From Albifimbria verrucaria (taxonomy: Eukaryota > Ascomycota > Sordariomycetes > Hypocreales > Stachybotryaceae): DNA of 64,000 nucleotides. Positions 46,214 to 58,000 of the stretch are shown here, one piece after another. Below the pieces are notes generated by a model, which was given only the letters and a program-made list of their open reading frames with translations, had not been told where the DNA came from and made no database searches. The position numbers were made by a program, and so were the translations under genes. Position 1 is the stretch's first letter; each line of letters opens with the position of its first letter. Location: positions 3,782,001 through 3,846,000 of the forward strand of contig JAHREC010000009.1 in NCBI GenBank assembly GCA_020081605.1, in the 5' to 3' direction.

Positions 46214-48789
46214 CTAGCCCATATAAGGCCCTTCTCTCGTATACCACTGTGAATTTTCGAGCAACTGCAGCGGAACGTCGTCCTCTGTTGGCATGTTGGA
46301 GTATGCATTCATATTCATATACATGTCCACGGGGGCCATGCTGACACCGTGAACGAATTGCATAGGCTCGGGGTTTGGCAGGGCGGTGGGTGCCTGCATG
46401 TTGTTCCAGACTGTAGCAGGGAACCCATCTGTGTTGTACATGTTTTGAGACATCATTTGCGTATTATTCAAGTCACTTGTTAGGCCGAAGAAGTCATTCA
46501 TTGGATACTCGTTTGTCGGTAACGCAGCTGGTATAAAAGCCTCTGTCTGCATAGTCTCCTGTACCGAGTGAGGCATCTGGGATGGGGTTATCTGGCTGTT
46601 GAGAGGCGCAAATGGGTCGTTCTCTGGAGCGAATTCAAGGCCTGCTTGGTAATACTGCAGCTGGACATATTGCCCGTTTGACTCTATCTGCTGCATCTGT
46701 AGGGGTTGCTGTGCTTGCTGAAGCTGTTGGAACCGCTGAACTTGCTGAGTTTGATAGACCTGCTGGGGTTCTTGGGCCACTTGTGCCACTTGCGCTGGTT
46801 GTGCTGGTTGTGCCACCTGTGCCTGGCGAGCTTCTTGTGCTCGTCCCGTATGTCGATATTCCTGAGGCTCCTGGGTTATCTGTGCTTGTTGCGGTGGTAC
46901 TTCATACTGATCCTGACTTTGTTCGTCCTCGGTCTCATGCATGGATGAGGAGGTTTGCGGAGCGTCGAACTGGTATTGGTCGTAATTCTGCTGCTGCTGC
47001 TGCTGCTGTTGTTGTTGCTCAGTTACCTCCTCCCCTTCCTCTCCCCATTCCTCCTCCTCCTCCTCCTCCTCCTCCTCCTCATCCTCGAACTCATACTCAT
47101 CCTCGACGTCCTCGACCTCAACCTCAACCTCATCCTCGACCTCATCCTCGACCTCGCCCTCGACCTCGCCCTCGACCTCGCCCTCGACCTCGCCCTCGAC
47201 CTCGTCCTCGACCTCAGTTCCAACAGGAGTCTCCGAAATCTCGTTTGAGCTTTCCATTTCCCCAATCCCACTATCGTTGGTAATGGAGGCTTCAGTCATA
47301 GGTCGGCTTGGCCCGGCTACCGTTTCCACTTCATCAGACCCCAATCTCCTCCTTTGATTATCGTAAGAGTGACGTTGCTGTTTCTCGGAAGCATGATCTG
47401 ATGTTGATCGCCTCTTCTGGGATGCCGAGAGACGCTTCTCAAGCTCGTCCACTCTTCGTAATAGTTCTTCTTTCTGCCTTTGTATGGCATTATACGTATC
47501 CTCCCGCCTCGGAGAGACGCTATTGCGTGGTCGGGGCGCTGTACGCACTCTCACTATTTTGGACATATCAAAGAAGTGATCATCGTTAACTGGTCTCTCC
47601 CATAGCAGCGCGTTATTGTCCGCAGTATGTTCATTAACGCGCGGCAGCCGGGATTTGCCCTCACTTTGCAGCAGGTGTGATCGACTTGGTCGTGGGAATA
47701 GACACATTGGGTCCGATTGTTTCGTAGAATGCAATGGCCTTTGTGGTTCGCTCCGTGTGGACACTCATCCAGGTCCCTATCTTGGACATGGTAGTGTTCT
47801 ATATCTCGCCAGCCACCGATGTATGAGGGACCAGGTCCGCTTCTCCAGGTTTCAAGTTGCAATGGGGTGAAAGATTGCAACAGTCACCCTTCTGTTTGGC
47901 GCCAGAGCTGTCAGTTCGTTCCATCCCAGCCACGGAGTTACGTACATTCATAGGGCCATAGTGAATGTCAAGTTCACCTGAGGAAATGCTCTCAACCGAT
48001 TCAGAGTCGTTCTCGATCGAAATACTTGTACTAGAGTTGGCCGCCTTGGCCACTTCTTGTTCTTGCATTACCATAAGTTTGTTCAGCAGCCTCCACTGCT
48101 CGCGGAATATTTGCCATTGTTCTTCGTATAGCGTTATACGGTCATACTGGTCGAACTTCTTCTTCGGAGGGTTCTTCCTATCTCCTTTATCCCAGATATC
48201 CCAGTGCTGCTCCCCGCGCCGGCTCCTCTGCAGGCCATGAAAAGAAGAGCTGTGCCATCCTCTTCCGCTTGGGAAGATAAAAGTTTACCACGGGGCCCAT
48301 TGCTACTGCCAGAAGATTTTCCCTATAAGTTAGTTTATTTAGTTGTGCGATGAAGCAGATTTCTGCCACAGGAATCTCGAAGTTTGCGAGCGTGTCCAGA
48401 TCAATGACAGGTATTCTGTCCAAGACAGGCTGCCCAGGACTTCCACTTGTTTCGACCCATATTCGATTGCCTCGCTTGTAGGAGACAGAGCCTGCTGTCT
48501 CATCCTGATTAGGTTTCTTGGCCCAGCCGTCGTGGATGAGAATCCCATGAGCGTCGCCCATGATCTCCTCAGCAGTATCATCGTCACATCGTCGGAAATC
48601 GGAAGCGTTGTTTGTGATCCAGACTTTGTTCTCCGCATCTGAGTTTATCTGACGTAGAATTAGCGTCCCTGATCTTTGGCTGGGGTCTTCCTGTGGAGAG
48701 TATAGGAAGATCTCTCCAGCGCCTTTGTTCGCCGCGTAGGTGTACTTGTAGCATCTGACCCGGAAGCCTCGATTAGCATCGGCCATCAT
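46214..48789 (-). CDS. Uncharacterised acidic/Gln-rich protein with N-terminal conserved-looking domain
   Basis: I do not recognise the family. The N-terminal part (from 48789) reads MMADANRGFRVRCYKYTYAA, ILIHDGWAKKPNQDETAGSV, IPVAEICFIAQLNKLTYREN and EQHWDIWDKGDRKNPPKKKF, like a folded domain. One base is missing in CCCC 48212-48215 (plus-strand positions). A junction with an intron or further frame change lies at about 47770-47960. The C-terminal part, from about 47764, has a coiled-coil stretch (QRQKEELLRRVDELEKRLSA), a Glu/Val/Gly/Asp tandem repeat, a run of Glu, a run of Gln and a Gln/Ala/Pro-rich region, and ends with MQFVHGVSMAPVDMYMNMNA and a short tail. Such composition is common in transcription regulators. 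Whether both parts form one gene is an inference from spacing and strand. Confidence 0.5.
46988..47017. repeat. CTG/TTG run encoding polyglutamine (minus strand)
   Basis: About ten Gln codons on the minus strand, mixing CAG and CAA. Confidence 0.85.
47051..47080. repeat. (CTC)10 run encoding polyglutamate (minus strand)
   Basis: Ten consecutive CTC units; on the minus strand they are GAG codons for Glu. Confidence 0.9.
47100..47215. repeat. 12-bp tandem repeat (CTCGACCTCGCC) in the acidic region
   Basis: Five near-identical copies of a 12-bp unit and several diverged CTCGACCTCATC-type copies. They encode EVEGEVEG/EVEDEVED on the minus strand and create long accidental frames on the plus strand. 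Confidence 0.85.
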
Positions 48790-49728
48790 CCTAGCTTCAC
48801 GCCCCACGACACCGATCTTATGTGCTGTACAGGCATATTGGACAATTTGACATATGCTTTGACATGGATAAATGGCAGGCTCAATAACAAGATAATATCA
48901 AATCGAGCTAGCCATGGAAGCTCTAGAGCAAGGTGAAATAGCTTGAGCTGGTAAAGGCAACTGACCACAGGCACTCGGGATATACTATGCTATTTTCAAA
49001 CATGCAGTGGCTCAAGCCTCTCTTAGTCTGTCCTAGTGAGTCTATGCAGATATGTTTATTCCTGTCCCCTCTCATCCACACCCAGCACACCCAGCACACC
49101 TCGGGCTCTTGTGGACAAGGCCCAGCATTTAGCGTACAGAACGCGGCTGGCGTTGTCACCCTTCCTCACAGTGCACACCCCAATTGACGAGACGGATTGA
49201 ACCTGAGGACGAATAAGAGCCTGGCATCACGATCGACAACACCGCGCATTTTGCGAATGGTGTCCTAGACCATTGAAACTATTGAGGCCGCCGGGCTTTT
49301 ATGCAAAAGCAAAAATCCGGGCACAGGGGTATGGGGTGGAGGGTGTGGGCAAGACACCACCCTCGCAACCTTGCATATGCGACACAAGCTGACGGTGACC
49401 ACCCACGGCCATCGTGGCAAATATTTGCTTTGATTGATACCTGCTGGTCCAGGAGGCTGCATGCAGCCTCGAGCCTTTTTGCCCTGCAGCCGCTACACGC
49501 ATCGGTCAAACCAGGTTGCTAGATTCGACTTATCACTCTGCCGATGCTAGTCCCCAACCATACATCGTGGTAGTTCGGTGTTGTGGAGCGGTTCTTGTGC
49601 AAAGTCGATGGGCGCGAAGTGAGCTGCAGCTCTCGGCTGTGTTTCTGTTTTGAACAGTAGGAAAATGGACCTTCTCGAAAATAATTTTGAAATAGGGTTG
49701 ATCACTTCCAATTCCATAGAAGTACCCT
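48790..49728. other. Intergenic, nothing recognised
   Basis: Small frames on both strands, without domains or splice coherence. It includes the upstream region of the acidic protein and the 3' side of AIM11. Confidence 0.35.
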
Positions 49729-50289
49729 CTAGCTTCCTCCTGCCTTTCCTTCTTGTAACGTCCCATTTTCTTCAGGTTTGACGGGCTTATCCATACCGAG
49801 CTTTGTCATCAAACTGTCCATCATTGCTTCAAGCTCCTTTTCGTCTTCTGGATTCACTAGCCCCGGTTTGGACAACGCGGCCCTGGTCCGTTGCCTAAGC
49901 TCGCTGACCGACGATAAGTCAAACGCCCAAGAAAGGCCTCCTGTGATGAACACCGCAAAACTCATGACATTGAGTGTAGCAAGGCCAAAAGCTTGGACAG
50001 CTAACAATGACCTGTCGGCTGGATCAAGCCTCGCGGGAGTACGGTTTGACGCGTAAAATTTGGGAAAGCTTTCGACCTGTTTCCGTAACACAGCTCGACG
50101 AGAGACGGCGACAGACGCCGCCATGAAGCCTGCACCCGCGAACAACAGACCAAGCTGCCTGAAGTTACGGGCCCAAGGCGAGGCAGTTGTTGATGAGTCT
50201 TGGTGAGAACTGGCTGATCCGGTGGGTTGAGACATGATGGATGGTCCTGGGCCTACTGAATCCGCCGTCGGCGCAGGAGAGGGAGGCAT
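49729..50289 (-). CDS. AIM11: Aim11-like mitochondrial membrane protein
   Basis: A single intact exon encoding 186 aa. After a disordered N-terminus (MPPSPAPTADSVGPGPSIMS) come two membrane segments typical of altered inheritance of mitochondria protein 11: RQLGLLFAGAGFMAASVAVS followed by RRAVLRKQ and SFPKFYASNR, then LLAVQAFGLATLNVMSFAVF followed by ITGGLSWAFDLSSVSELRQR. The acidic tail PEDEKELEAMMDSLMTKLGM is also common in the fungal family. Molecular function is unknown. In yeast, loss affects mitochondrial inheritance. The start at 50289 gives the longest frame; an in-frame Met 18 residues later (MSQPTGSAS) is an alternative start. No correction is needed. Confidence 0.85.
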   Translation of the reverse strand: MPPSPAPTADSVGPGPSIMSQPTGSASSHQDSSTTASPWARNFRQLGLLFAGAGFMAASVAVSRRAVLRKQVESFPKFYASNRTPARLDPADRSLLAVQAFGLATLNVMSFAVFITGGLSWAFDLSSVSELRQRTRAALSKPGLVNPEDEKELEAMMDSLMTKLGMDKPVKPEENGTLQEGKAGGS

Positions 50290-50920
50290 GGTACGAGAAA
50301 GCCCTCTGATAGATTACTTCTTACAAGGTGGTGCGTTTGGATATGGGTAGAAGCGTGAAGAGATTGACCAGCCTCTATCAATGTCAAGTGAAAAGGGCGA
50401 GATGAAGGAGCTTTCTGGTTGGCTGAGGCTACGGTGGAAATAACGGCCCACCAAGCTGACTCAGCAGAACTACGTTCTAATTGCATACCCAAAGAACCTA
50501 AGCTGTAAGACATGAACGTCCAGCATGTTTCCAATCGTCGCACATATCATGATGTACAGAACAACGTGTCAACCTCTTGTGCCACAGAGTTTCCTTGAAC
50601 GCCGCATCGTCTTTTACTCAGTGGTGGAGCTTATCTGCTCAACCTTTCTCTTTAGTTCTTTGCCAGTGCTCCCTTTCGCTTTCTTGGCCGTGCTGTATTC
50701 CGGTACCGTGGACGGCTCAGTGAGGTCTTGCGGAATGTTTGTACGGTTGAGATTGAAGTAGCTGCGTATTAATCCTACAGAAGGTCAATTCAAATGGCGA
50801 CTAAAACGTGGCCCAAGTGAAATCTGGGACTGGGCAGGCATCCAAAATAATACTTACTGGCTTTTGGATGCATTCGGTTTGTTATGATGGGTGGCCCGAC
50901 ATGGAGGGGGTTCCTGACCA
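50290..50920. other. Intergenic
   Basis: No gene supported. It contains the AIM11 upstream region on the left and probably the 3' end of the gene at 50921-52138. Confidence 0.35.
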
Positions 50921-52138
50921 TCAGAGGAGTGTATTCCTTCTTTTCTTCAAAGCGTACGTAGTGAGCTGGCCATCTGTTGGTCGGGGATGTAGGCGAGCAA
51001 GGCAATGGTTTTTGAGCTGCATCTGTTGGTAAATCTTTCCGTCGTCAACTCGCAGAGCCGTGTCGAATGTCTTCTGGACAACCTCTGCTTCGTACTCAGC
51101 CACCATATCGCAGCTCCATAGAAGTTGCGCAAAGGCCAGGGCCACGTACATGCAGCACTGCAAAGGCCTCCTCCTCCTCGCGGAAATGCTATCAGCAAGT
51201 TTAGGATCTTCTGGTGGCGTGTCGTCATCTTGGGTAGTGTTCCTGGACCATTCGATTTCCTCGCGCGAACCGTTCAGGTGTTGGTTCTTGAACCCTTCCA
51301 CATGGGTAATGCGTTGTCCTTCCCTGATTGCCTTTTTAGTCCTTCTCAAGATGCGGATGATACGCAGTCGCTCCATCGCCAATGAGGAGGCCTTCTCGAG
51401 AGCGATCCTGACGTCGGCTACGGCCAAAGTAGCGTCTTGCATGACCCCGTCCGTTGCCTTAGCGAGGTTGTGGAGCTCAGCGTGATCCTTTTTCTTGTCC
51501 GCTGCCTGTTCTGCCTTCCATTCTTTCCAGCTTTGACGAAGGCCTTCGAAGCGTTCGATTAGGTTGTCGGTCTGCGTTGACGACTCGATGTGGACCAACT
51601 CGGGCGTGCCCTTGGACTTGGCCTTGGCGTCTTCAATGGTGATGAGAGCGAAAGTGACGAGCATTGCGCTGTGCACTTACAAGGCTGGCTGAACCCACGA
51701 ATAAGCAGCAAATACCAGGAGATGGGCCAGTACTTTGAAAGCCTACGGCTCCTGTGGAAGCTTTTTGTGAGCCAAAGCATTGTGCTTTTGTGGCTACAAG
51801 AAGCCTGATACAACCGCTGGTGAGGCCAGCTTCTGCGCTCCAGGAAAGCAAACAGTGTGTCGTTGAAATGCTGTTTCACCATGAGCATGTCACAGTGCAT
51901 GATGGGTCTTGCTGTAAGTGGCCGGGAGATCGACAAGAAACCAAGAAGGCACCCAAGCGGCTCGTATGCCACCGTGCCGATCACTAATCTGGAGGTGATT
52001 GGGTGTTGATGTCGGAAAAACTGCCGTTGCTTTGAGGGCCTGTTGCTGGGCGTGGACTGGGAATGCAAGGATTCCCCAGTCGTCCAGCCTCCGCCATGCA
52101 GACCGCAGGCAAGCAAGTATTTCACTTGCCGTAGCCAT
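50921..52138 (-). CDS. Uncharacterised fungal protein (broken frame)
   Basis: No family is recognised with certainty. Starting at the ATG at 52138 the protein reads MATASEILACLRSAWRRLDD WGILAFP, then RHQHPITSRLVIGTVAYEPL, GCLLGFLSISRPL, NDTLFAFLERRSWPHQRLYQ and FKVLAHLLVFAAYSWVQPAL. It continues VHSAMLVTFALITIEDAKAK, a charged helix (RFEGLRQSWKEWKAEQAADK) and LQCCMYVALAFAQLLWSCDM with YEAEVVQKTFDTALRVDDGK. The order of hydrophobic stretches suggests a membrane-associated protein. The frame changes at the AAAAA run 52016-52020 (an extra base or two missing) and again near 51740. An in-frame TAA at 51677-51679 coincides with a GTAAGT donor-like site, so an intron or error there is unresolved. 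The 3' end is also uncertain. Confidence 0.5.
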
Positions 52139-53359
52139 GCGGCCTGCCAAGGCCCGCGGAAGGCGGATGGAGCGCTCGTGCTGCATCCATCATGCCAATA
52201 GCAAGGGCTGCCTCGACAGAAGATTCAGGGCTGATGGAACGGGACAACAAAACACATCCCACATGCCTCTTTTGCCTGGCGAGCTTGGGTATGATGTGCA
52301 GGTTCCAGGCCCGCCAGGGTGTATCGATGTGTGTGGTCCTTCCATTCAGACGCTAGCGTTCACGATGCAGTGAACAGAAAGCATGGAGCAAGCGAGGCTG
52401 CCTTGGTCGATCATGATTTGTTTAAATGTAACGTATTTGATGTTTAACGCTACAGAGTACAGCGTTTTATAGAACGAACCTCTTCCGTTGACCGCTGCAA
52501 CTTGGACAGTACATACAGTGTCGAGTGGTCAGCACATTCGCTGGATGTATCTCAAGCGTATAGTGGGTTAGGTACGTCAAGTGCCCCACAACGCACCAGG
52601 GTTTCACCTGCCTTTGCTGTGCCTTAGTTAAGCCAAGCTTGAGCTTCTGTCGTCAAGCCCATCATCATCTGGGCAACTTGGATACTTCATCTTCGCATCC
52701 CTCTCGTCACAGCAAAAGAAATTCTCCTTCAGCTTCACTTCTAAATGCGTACATCGCTGCCGGCTAGCTAGTTCCGTACTTACTGTACATCCCTGATACA
52801 CCCACGCCTTGGCCTCGATACTTCCCTGTCGTCACCGCAACCCTGGTTTTGACCCCAATCATTCTTCGATTCCTTTCGCACCCTCCCTCACTCCCTTCTC
52901 CATTTGTTTGCCCTCCGAGGCCACGGGACTCACCAGAATCACTCACGAACGTTGCCACCCCACTTCTTGACGTGCCGGGTCGGCTGGTTTCACGTCCGAA
53001 AACCATCGGCTATCACACCTAAGCCCCCATTAGTACACACCTGCATCGGGGCTGCAGGCTGAGGCACATCCGGCCATCAAAAGCAAAGAAAAAGAGACAT
53101 TTTTCGTACTTCAAAAGAGGCCATTCTGTTGAATCATTGGCCCTCCTGTATTACCATCGGGGTGATCGAACGAGCATCTCGTTGTGCCAGCCGGGTGTCG
53201 CCAGGTGAATCGGTGAGTTGGGCAGCAGTGAGAAAAGCCCGCCTCTTCAGGCATACGCGCTGTGACCTTGCGAATTGATCGAGTCGTCTCGCTAATGTCT
53301 TATGCAGGCTTTTGAGTAGCAACGCGTACTGTAAGGTCTCCATTGTCTCCACGGCACAA
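52139..53359. promoter_or_regulatory. Divergent intergenic region
   Basis: Between the unknown minus-strand gene and the dioxygenase (+). No coding sequence supported. It should carry both promoters. Confidence 0.4.
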
Positions 53360-54447
53360 ATGCCGAAAAAGCCCACCGCAAAGGTAGCAGGGTCGTCAAC
53401 CCTTCCCTGCCGTCCTGGCCACCTTTCAAACCGAAACTACCCGTCGTGGATCTCGAGCTGCAGCTTCACCCCGCCACATCGAAGATAGTGCTGGTGCCAT
53501 CCTTCTTTCCGCGGTCCCTCTGTCGGGACTATGTGAACTTTCTGAAAACCCTGCCGTTGCAGACGACGCCTGGTCGGCCAAAGCGTGGCGAGGCAGTTCA
53601 GGTCAACGACCGCTTCCAAGTAGACGACGATGCCTTCGCGTTACGTCTCTGGGAGCAGACGGGGCTGAAGGAGGTAATTCTTCACTCTGAAGAGTTAAAG
53701 GACCTATGGTAAGAAGAGCCCAGCATACCATTCTTCCGCTTGCATGAATCCGTGGTTGAAAGACACATGGTATTATTGCAACCCTCCAAATTCCATCATG
53801 CCTAACCACACACCCATTGCATCCCCAACATGCCCTTGGCCCTTCAGCTAATGCGATGGTTATCCGCCTAGGGAGGTGAGCCGATCGGCCTTAGTCCCAA
53901 CATCCGGGTTTATCGTTACTCCAAGGGACAATACTTTGATTGCCACTGTACGTTGGAACCAACCCCTGTCCATGCTCTGTTCAAGATTCCCGTCCCAGCT
54001 CGCTTTCGGCCCTATCCGGTCTGCTTCTTACATGCCGTTGCTCCCTCGGCAGGCTCTCCTCTAATGACTTGTGCACGCGTACAGATGACGACTCAAATAA
54101 TATCACCCTGCCATCCCAACCTTCCGTCCCAGCTCGAACTACCTGGACCTTGTTACTCTACCTCACCTCCTCTTCTGAAGGCTGCATTGGTGGAGAAACT
54201 GTCTTCTACCCGCATGACCGCAAATCTGTCAACCAGGAGATCCCGGTAGCGCCTGAGACAGGTATGCTTCTCTTGCATAAGCATGGAGATGATTGCCTTC
54301 TGGTTCGTGCTCCAATACTTCTTTCAGCACATCCATCTTACACATGTAACAACGAATTCACAAGCTGACGCATTGCAGCACGAGGGCCGCGAGGTTCTCG
54401 CAGGTGAGAAATGGATTTTAAGGACCGACCTCTGCGTTCGAAGATAG
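53360..54447 (+). CDS. 2-oxoglutarate/Fe(II) dioxygenase, prolyl 4-hydroxylase-like fold (two apparent frameshifts)
   Basis: A non-heme iron oxygenase of the P4Hc type; the substrate is unknown. Exons are 53360-53708, 53872-53947, 54085-54302 and 54379-54447, 237 aa after correction. The start is MPKKPTAKVAGSSTL. The conserved core is IVLVPSFFPRSLCRDYVNFL, LSPNIRVYRYSKGQYFDCHY with DDSNN (the H-x-D iron ligands), TTWTLLLYLTSSSEGCIGGE with TVFYPH, and LLLHKHGDDCLLHEGREVLA with GEKWILRTDL. In the last of these the second His ligand and the 2-oxoglutarate-binding basic residue are expected. Missing bases are at CCC 53405-53407 and GGG 53871-53873; the latter lies directly at a splice acceptor. 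No signal peptide is evident. A cytosolic or nuclear oxygenase is likely. Confidence 0.85.
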
Positions 54448-55004
54448 AAGACTCCAAGAAACCTATGTGTGATAACAACGTCGCTTTCTTTTCTCGTTGT
54501 TGCCACCAAAGACCCCAATGCGGGGCTTGCCTGCATATGCGGCATACACTTCACATCAACGGAAGAGAGCCCTACCGACGTTGACACTTGCGACTACGTC
54601 CGCTTATGCACCCATGCTCACGCGAATCAGCCATGCGACCTTTGAGGTCAGATTATTGGCTAGCTGCTAAGGCTAGGATGCCTGTTCACACCGCTGATCA
54701 GTCTAGATTGCCAAAATCCTCCACCTGCACGGAACCTCCTTAGCAAATCAGGCCCAGACCTTGCACATCAATTAACGGCCAATTCCAATATTTGGTTTTT
54801 GGGTTGCCTCCCGTCTTGCATTGTCCTCAGCCGCGTTTCTTTTTTTTTTTTTTTTTTTCAACGCAACCCATATGCCCCAGTATGCACCTGCAACTCCCTA
54901 TGAGCTCGCCGATTCAGTCTATGCTCTCCAGTAGTCTTACAACTCACCGAGGCGCCATCAGTCTGTCCAAACTAGCAATGATTATCACGTCTGCCGGGCT
55001 TTTG
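54448..55004. other. Convergent 3' spacer with a 19-base poly-T tract
   Basis: Between the dioxygenase (+) and the RdRP (-). A run of 19 T at 54840-54858 is the longest homopolymer in the window. No gene supported. Confidence 0.5.
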
Positions 55005-58000
55005 CTAGCATTGAGCTCTTGGACGCATATCCGTCCCCAACGCAATTCGAATGAGGGCCCGATGGAAGATCCAAGGGAAGCTAATGAGAGGCATCGCCGA
55101 TTGCTCCAGTGGATGAGGTGGCATGCCGTTGCCGTCGTCTTCCGCTTGTTCAATGCGCCTTTCCTGCAAGGCAAGCTCAGCATCTTGTGCAGTGACTGTG
55201 TACATGGCCGCCACAAAGGGTCGATCACTTCGGCATCTTTCCCCCGCAGCTTGGTAGCATTGGTCTCGGAAACGTTGTTTCAAGACGTCGTATTCGTGGC
55301 CCAGGTCCTCTTGCCGCTTGTAGTCAGTAGTTCCTACAGCCCTTGACATGGCGAAGCTGCTCTACAGCTCAAACTCTGTCTGGAGGGTCTGCTGTGTAAG
55401 TATCCTGCGGACTGAGATGTCATATTGTGATTTGATCTGCCGTGCTTTATCGAGCATTTCGTCAGCCAGTTCGTATCGGTTAATAATGCGTTCGTCGAAC
55501 TTGTATTCACAATCTGGAGAAAACTGTATAGGCTCTTGGGCGACTTTGTTGTAAAGAATACCAAGCGCCTTGATAGAGTTGTACTTGCTCTTCTTCTCCA
55601 TGAAATGAGGCCACAGCCGGGGCTGCAGTTTCTGGCTGAATGCTACGGGATCGCCAGTCTTGGGGAAATCCACTGCCTGGGAGTGTAGTTCTGCAAGCTT
55701 GAGACCTATAGATGTGTCAATCCATGAACGCTTCACTCGGGCTTCAACACTTACATATTGATGATTTAGGACCATGCTTGTCTGATTGCCCCTTATGGGC
55801 TGTAGCAATGAGCCCTAGGGTATCCTGCTTCATATACTTGAGGAAGAAATTTCGAATGTCATCCACGATGACATCTCGGTCAAGCTCCATTGGCTTTGAA
55901 CCCGTATAGTCCATCGGCGGATGATTCCATTCTGCCGGTATCAGACTCTGATCCCAGATGATAAAGAAGTCGTCGCCATCCAAATCCCCACCGGACAGCA
56001 TGTTGGGAATGGGACGGTCTCCTGTTGAAGGAAAGACAACTACGTCCTTCAGGTGTTCCAGTTTAGGGTTATCAACAGCTTGGACCACTCGTATATCACC
56101 TGGATGTAGGGAAGGGTTGCGCCCAACTATACATAACCCTGTGATGACTATTGTCTTGTCATATCTATTGGGATCCGTGATCCGCAGGGATATCTGAGGA
56201 AGTTTATCGATGTCCTTGTCTTTGGAGCCTTCCGTCTCCCGTGAATGTCCTCTGAGAGTTCCTGTCTCATCAACACATCCAAGGACAAAGGCGCTTTTTT
56301 CAACATGAATCCTGGACTTCTCCTTCAAAAGCTTCAGAGACCATGCATGCCAAAGTTTCATCAAGTTAACCACAAATGGCTCTTGAACAGCTTCTGATCT
56401 AAAGCCTGCCTTGAGGAGTTCCGCCAGAATCAGTGTATTCTGGTTCTCATCCACAAATTTTGTGAGAAGGCTGATCGCAACTTTATCATCCGTTATTGCG
56501 TCTTTGTGAGCTTTAATCTGTTGATCCAAAAGCCTTACAAAGGTCGAGGTAGGAACACCTAAACTTTCCAAGATGCCGATGGTCTGCTGGTTCAGAGTTG
56601 CAGTTGCATATTTCGCACACCGGATGATTTCAAGATTATTGTGAAGGGCCATAAACTTCTGCTGAGACTTGCGAGCATGAACCTCTACGCCCTTTGCTTG
56701 TGGCCACACAGCGAGGACTCCTTTGTAACCACCCATGCGAAACTGGAATGCGCTTGGTGTATCAACCACGTCGAGACCCATCTCTCCAATGACAATGGTG
56801 GACAAGAACGAAGAGATAATACCTACGCCATCAGTAAAGCAATAGCCATTCCTTTCGGTATCTTCAATAGCGTGTATGGTCGGATTACAAGAGCCTCGGA
56901 CTGGACGAGTCGTTGAGAAGCACTGTCCCACTCTTGCAGCATACTTCGCAACGACGCGTATATGATCGAAAGAGCCCATCCACTGTCGTATACTGTCACA
57001 TGTATAATCCCCGATAGGAGCAAAGAAGTACGCTCCACATTGACGAAGCTGTGAGCTTCCATATGCAAGGAACTCGTAGTGCCGGTCTCCAATCTGTATG
57101 CCCTGGTAGAAAGTCCGGAGTATTCGATTCCATACTTCCTCGTAGTTTTTGTCGTTGGTGCGACAGATACGATCCGACTCCTTCTCATCCACAAATTGGA
57201 CTCTAAGGAAACGGTCCTGGACGTTGCTGAAGGCGCGAAGTATCCTGTTTGATGTCTCCACTACCGGTGTATTGAGCCGCATCGTCGTTGGGGTGACGTT
57301 GACCTTACGAACAAGGGCACAATAGTGAGGAGTTGTATTGCCTGGGAAATAGTACTTGGCTTCTGGATCATCCAGAAGCGTCAGAGGGTCCACGAGAGGC
57401 TTATTCTGATCCGCGAGATATTCGAGTTGAAGACGAGCTTTCATAGGTTCCAAAGCCGCCAACTTAGCAAGGAACTCAGGGGTGATAGAGTATTCGTTAA
57501 GAAGTCCACGGGAGATGCAGACTTCAAGTTGGTATCGCACTTGGAAGTCGATACGTGGAACAGTGCTTCCTAGAAGAGCCAGTGCACTGCTATTAGTATA
57601 GGATGTCAGATAGTCTGCATGCATCCATGTTCCTTCGTCAGTCTTGAATGTCACTCGGAGGTCAGCGTCATCTATCGCCACATTGAAGTCTTCAAAGGCC
57701 ATAAGGAGTTGCTGAATATGCTTGGCCATTTCAGGCTGTTGATCCGTCTTCAGTATCAGTCGGAAAGCTGTCCATCGGCCGATCTCCATATACCCAGGGT
57801 CAAGGATATTGTTGAATACCGAGACTGGATACCTCAATGGTGCCTGACGGTCCTCGCAAATGTCAGTCGCACGATGCCAGAAATCCCTTTCGCTCCATCT
57901 ATCGGTGTCTGACGATGTTGGTTGAGCCTCGGATGGCTTCCAGTAGTATCTTGGTGGCGATGTCAAGGGAATAACCAAAGTGCGAGTTGAGTCCACGGAG

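Noticed and set aside
46612..47283. 223-codon plus-strand frame rich in Pro/Arg
   Set aside because: It is the antisense of the EVEG/poly-Glu/poly-Gln coding repeats; repeats keep several frames open at once.
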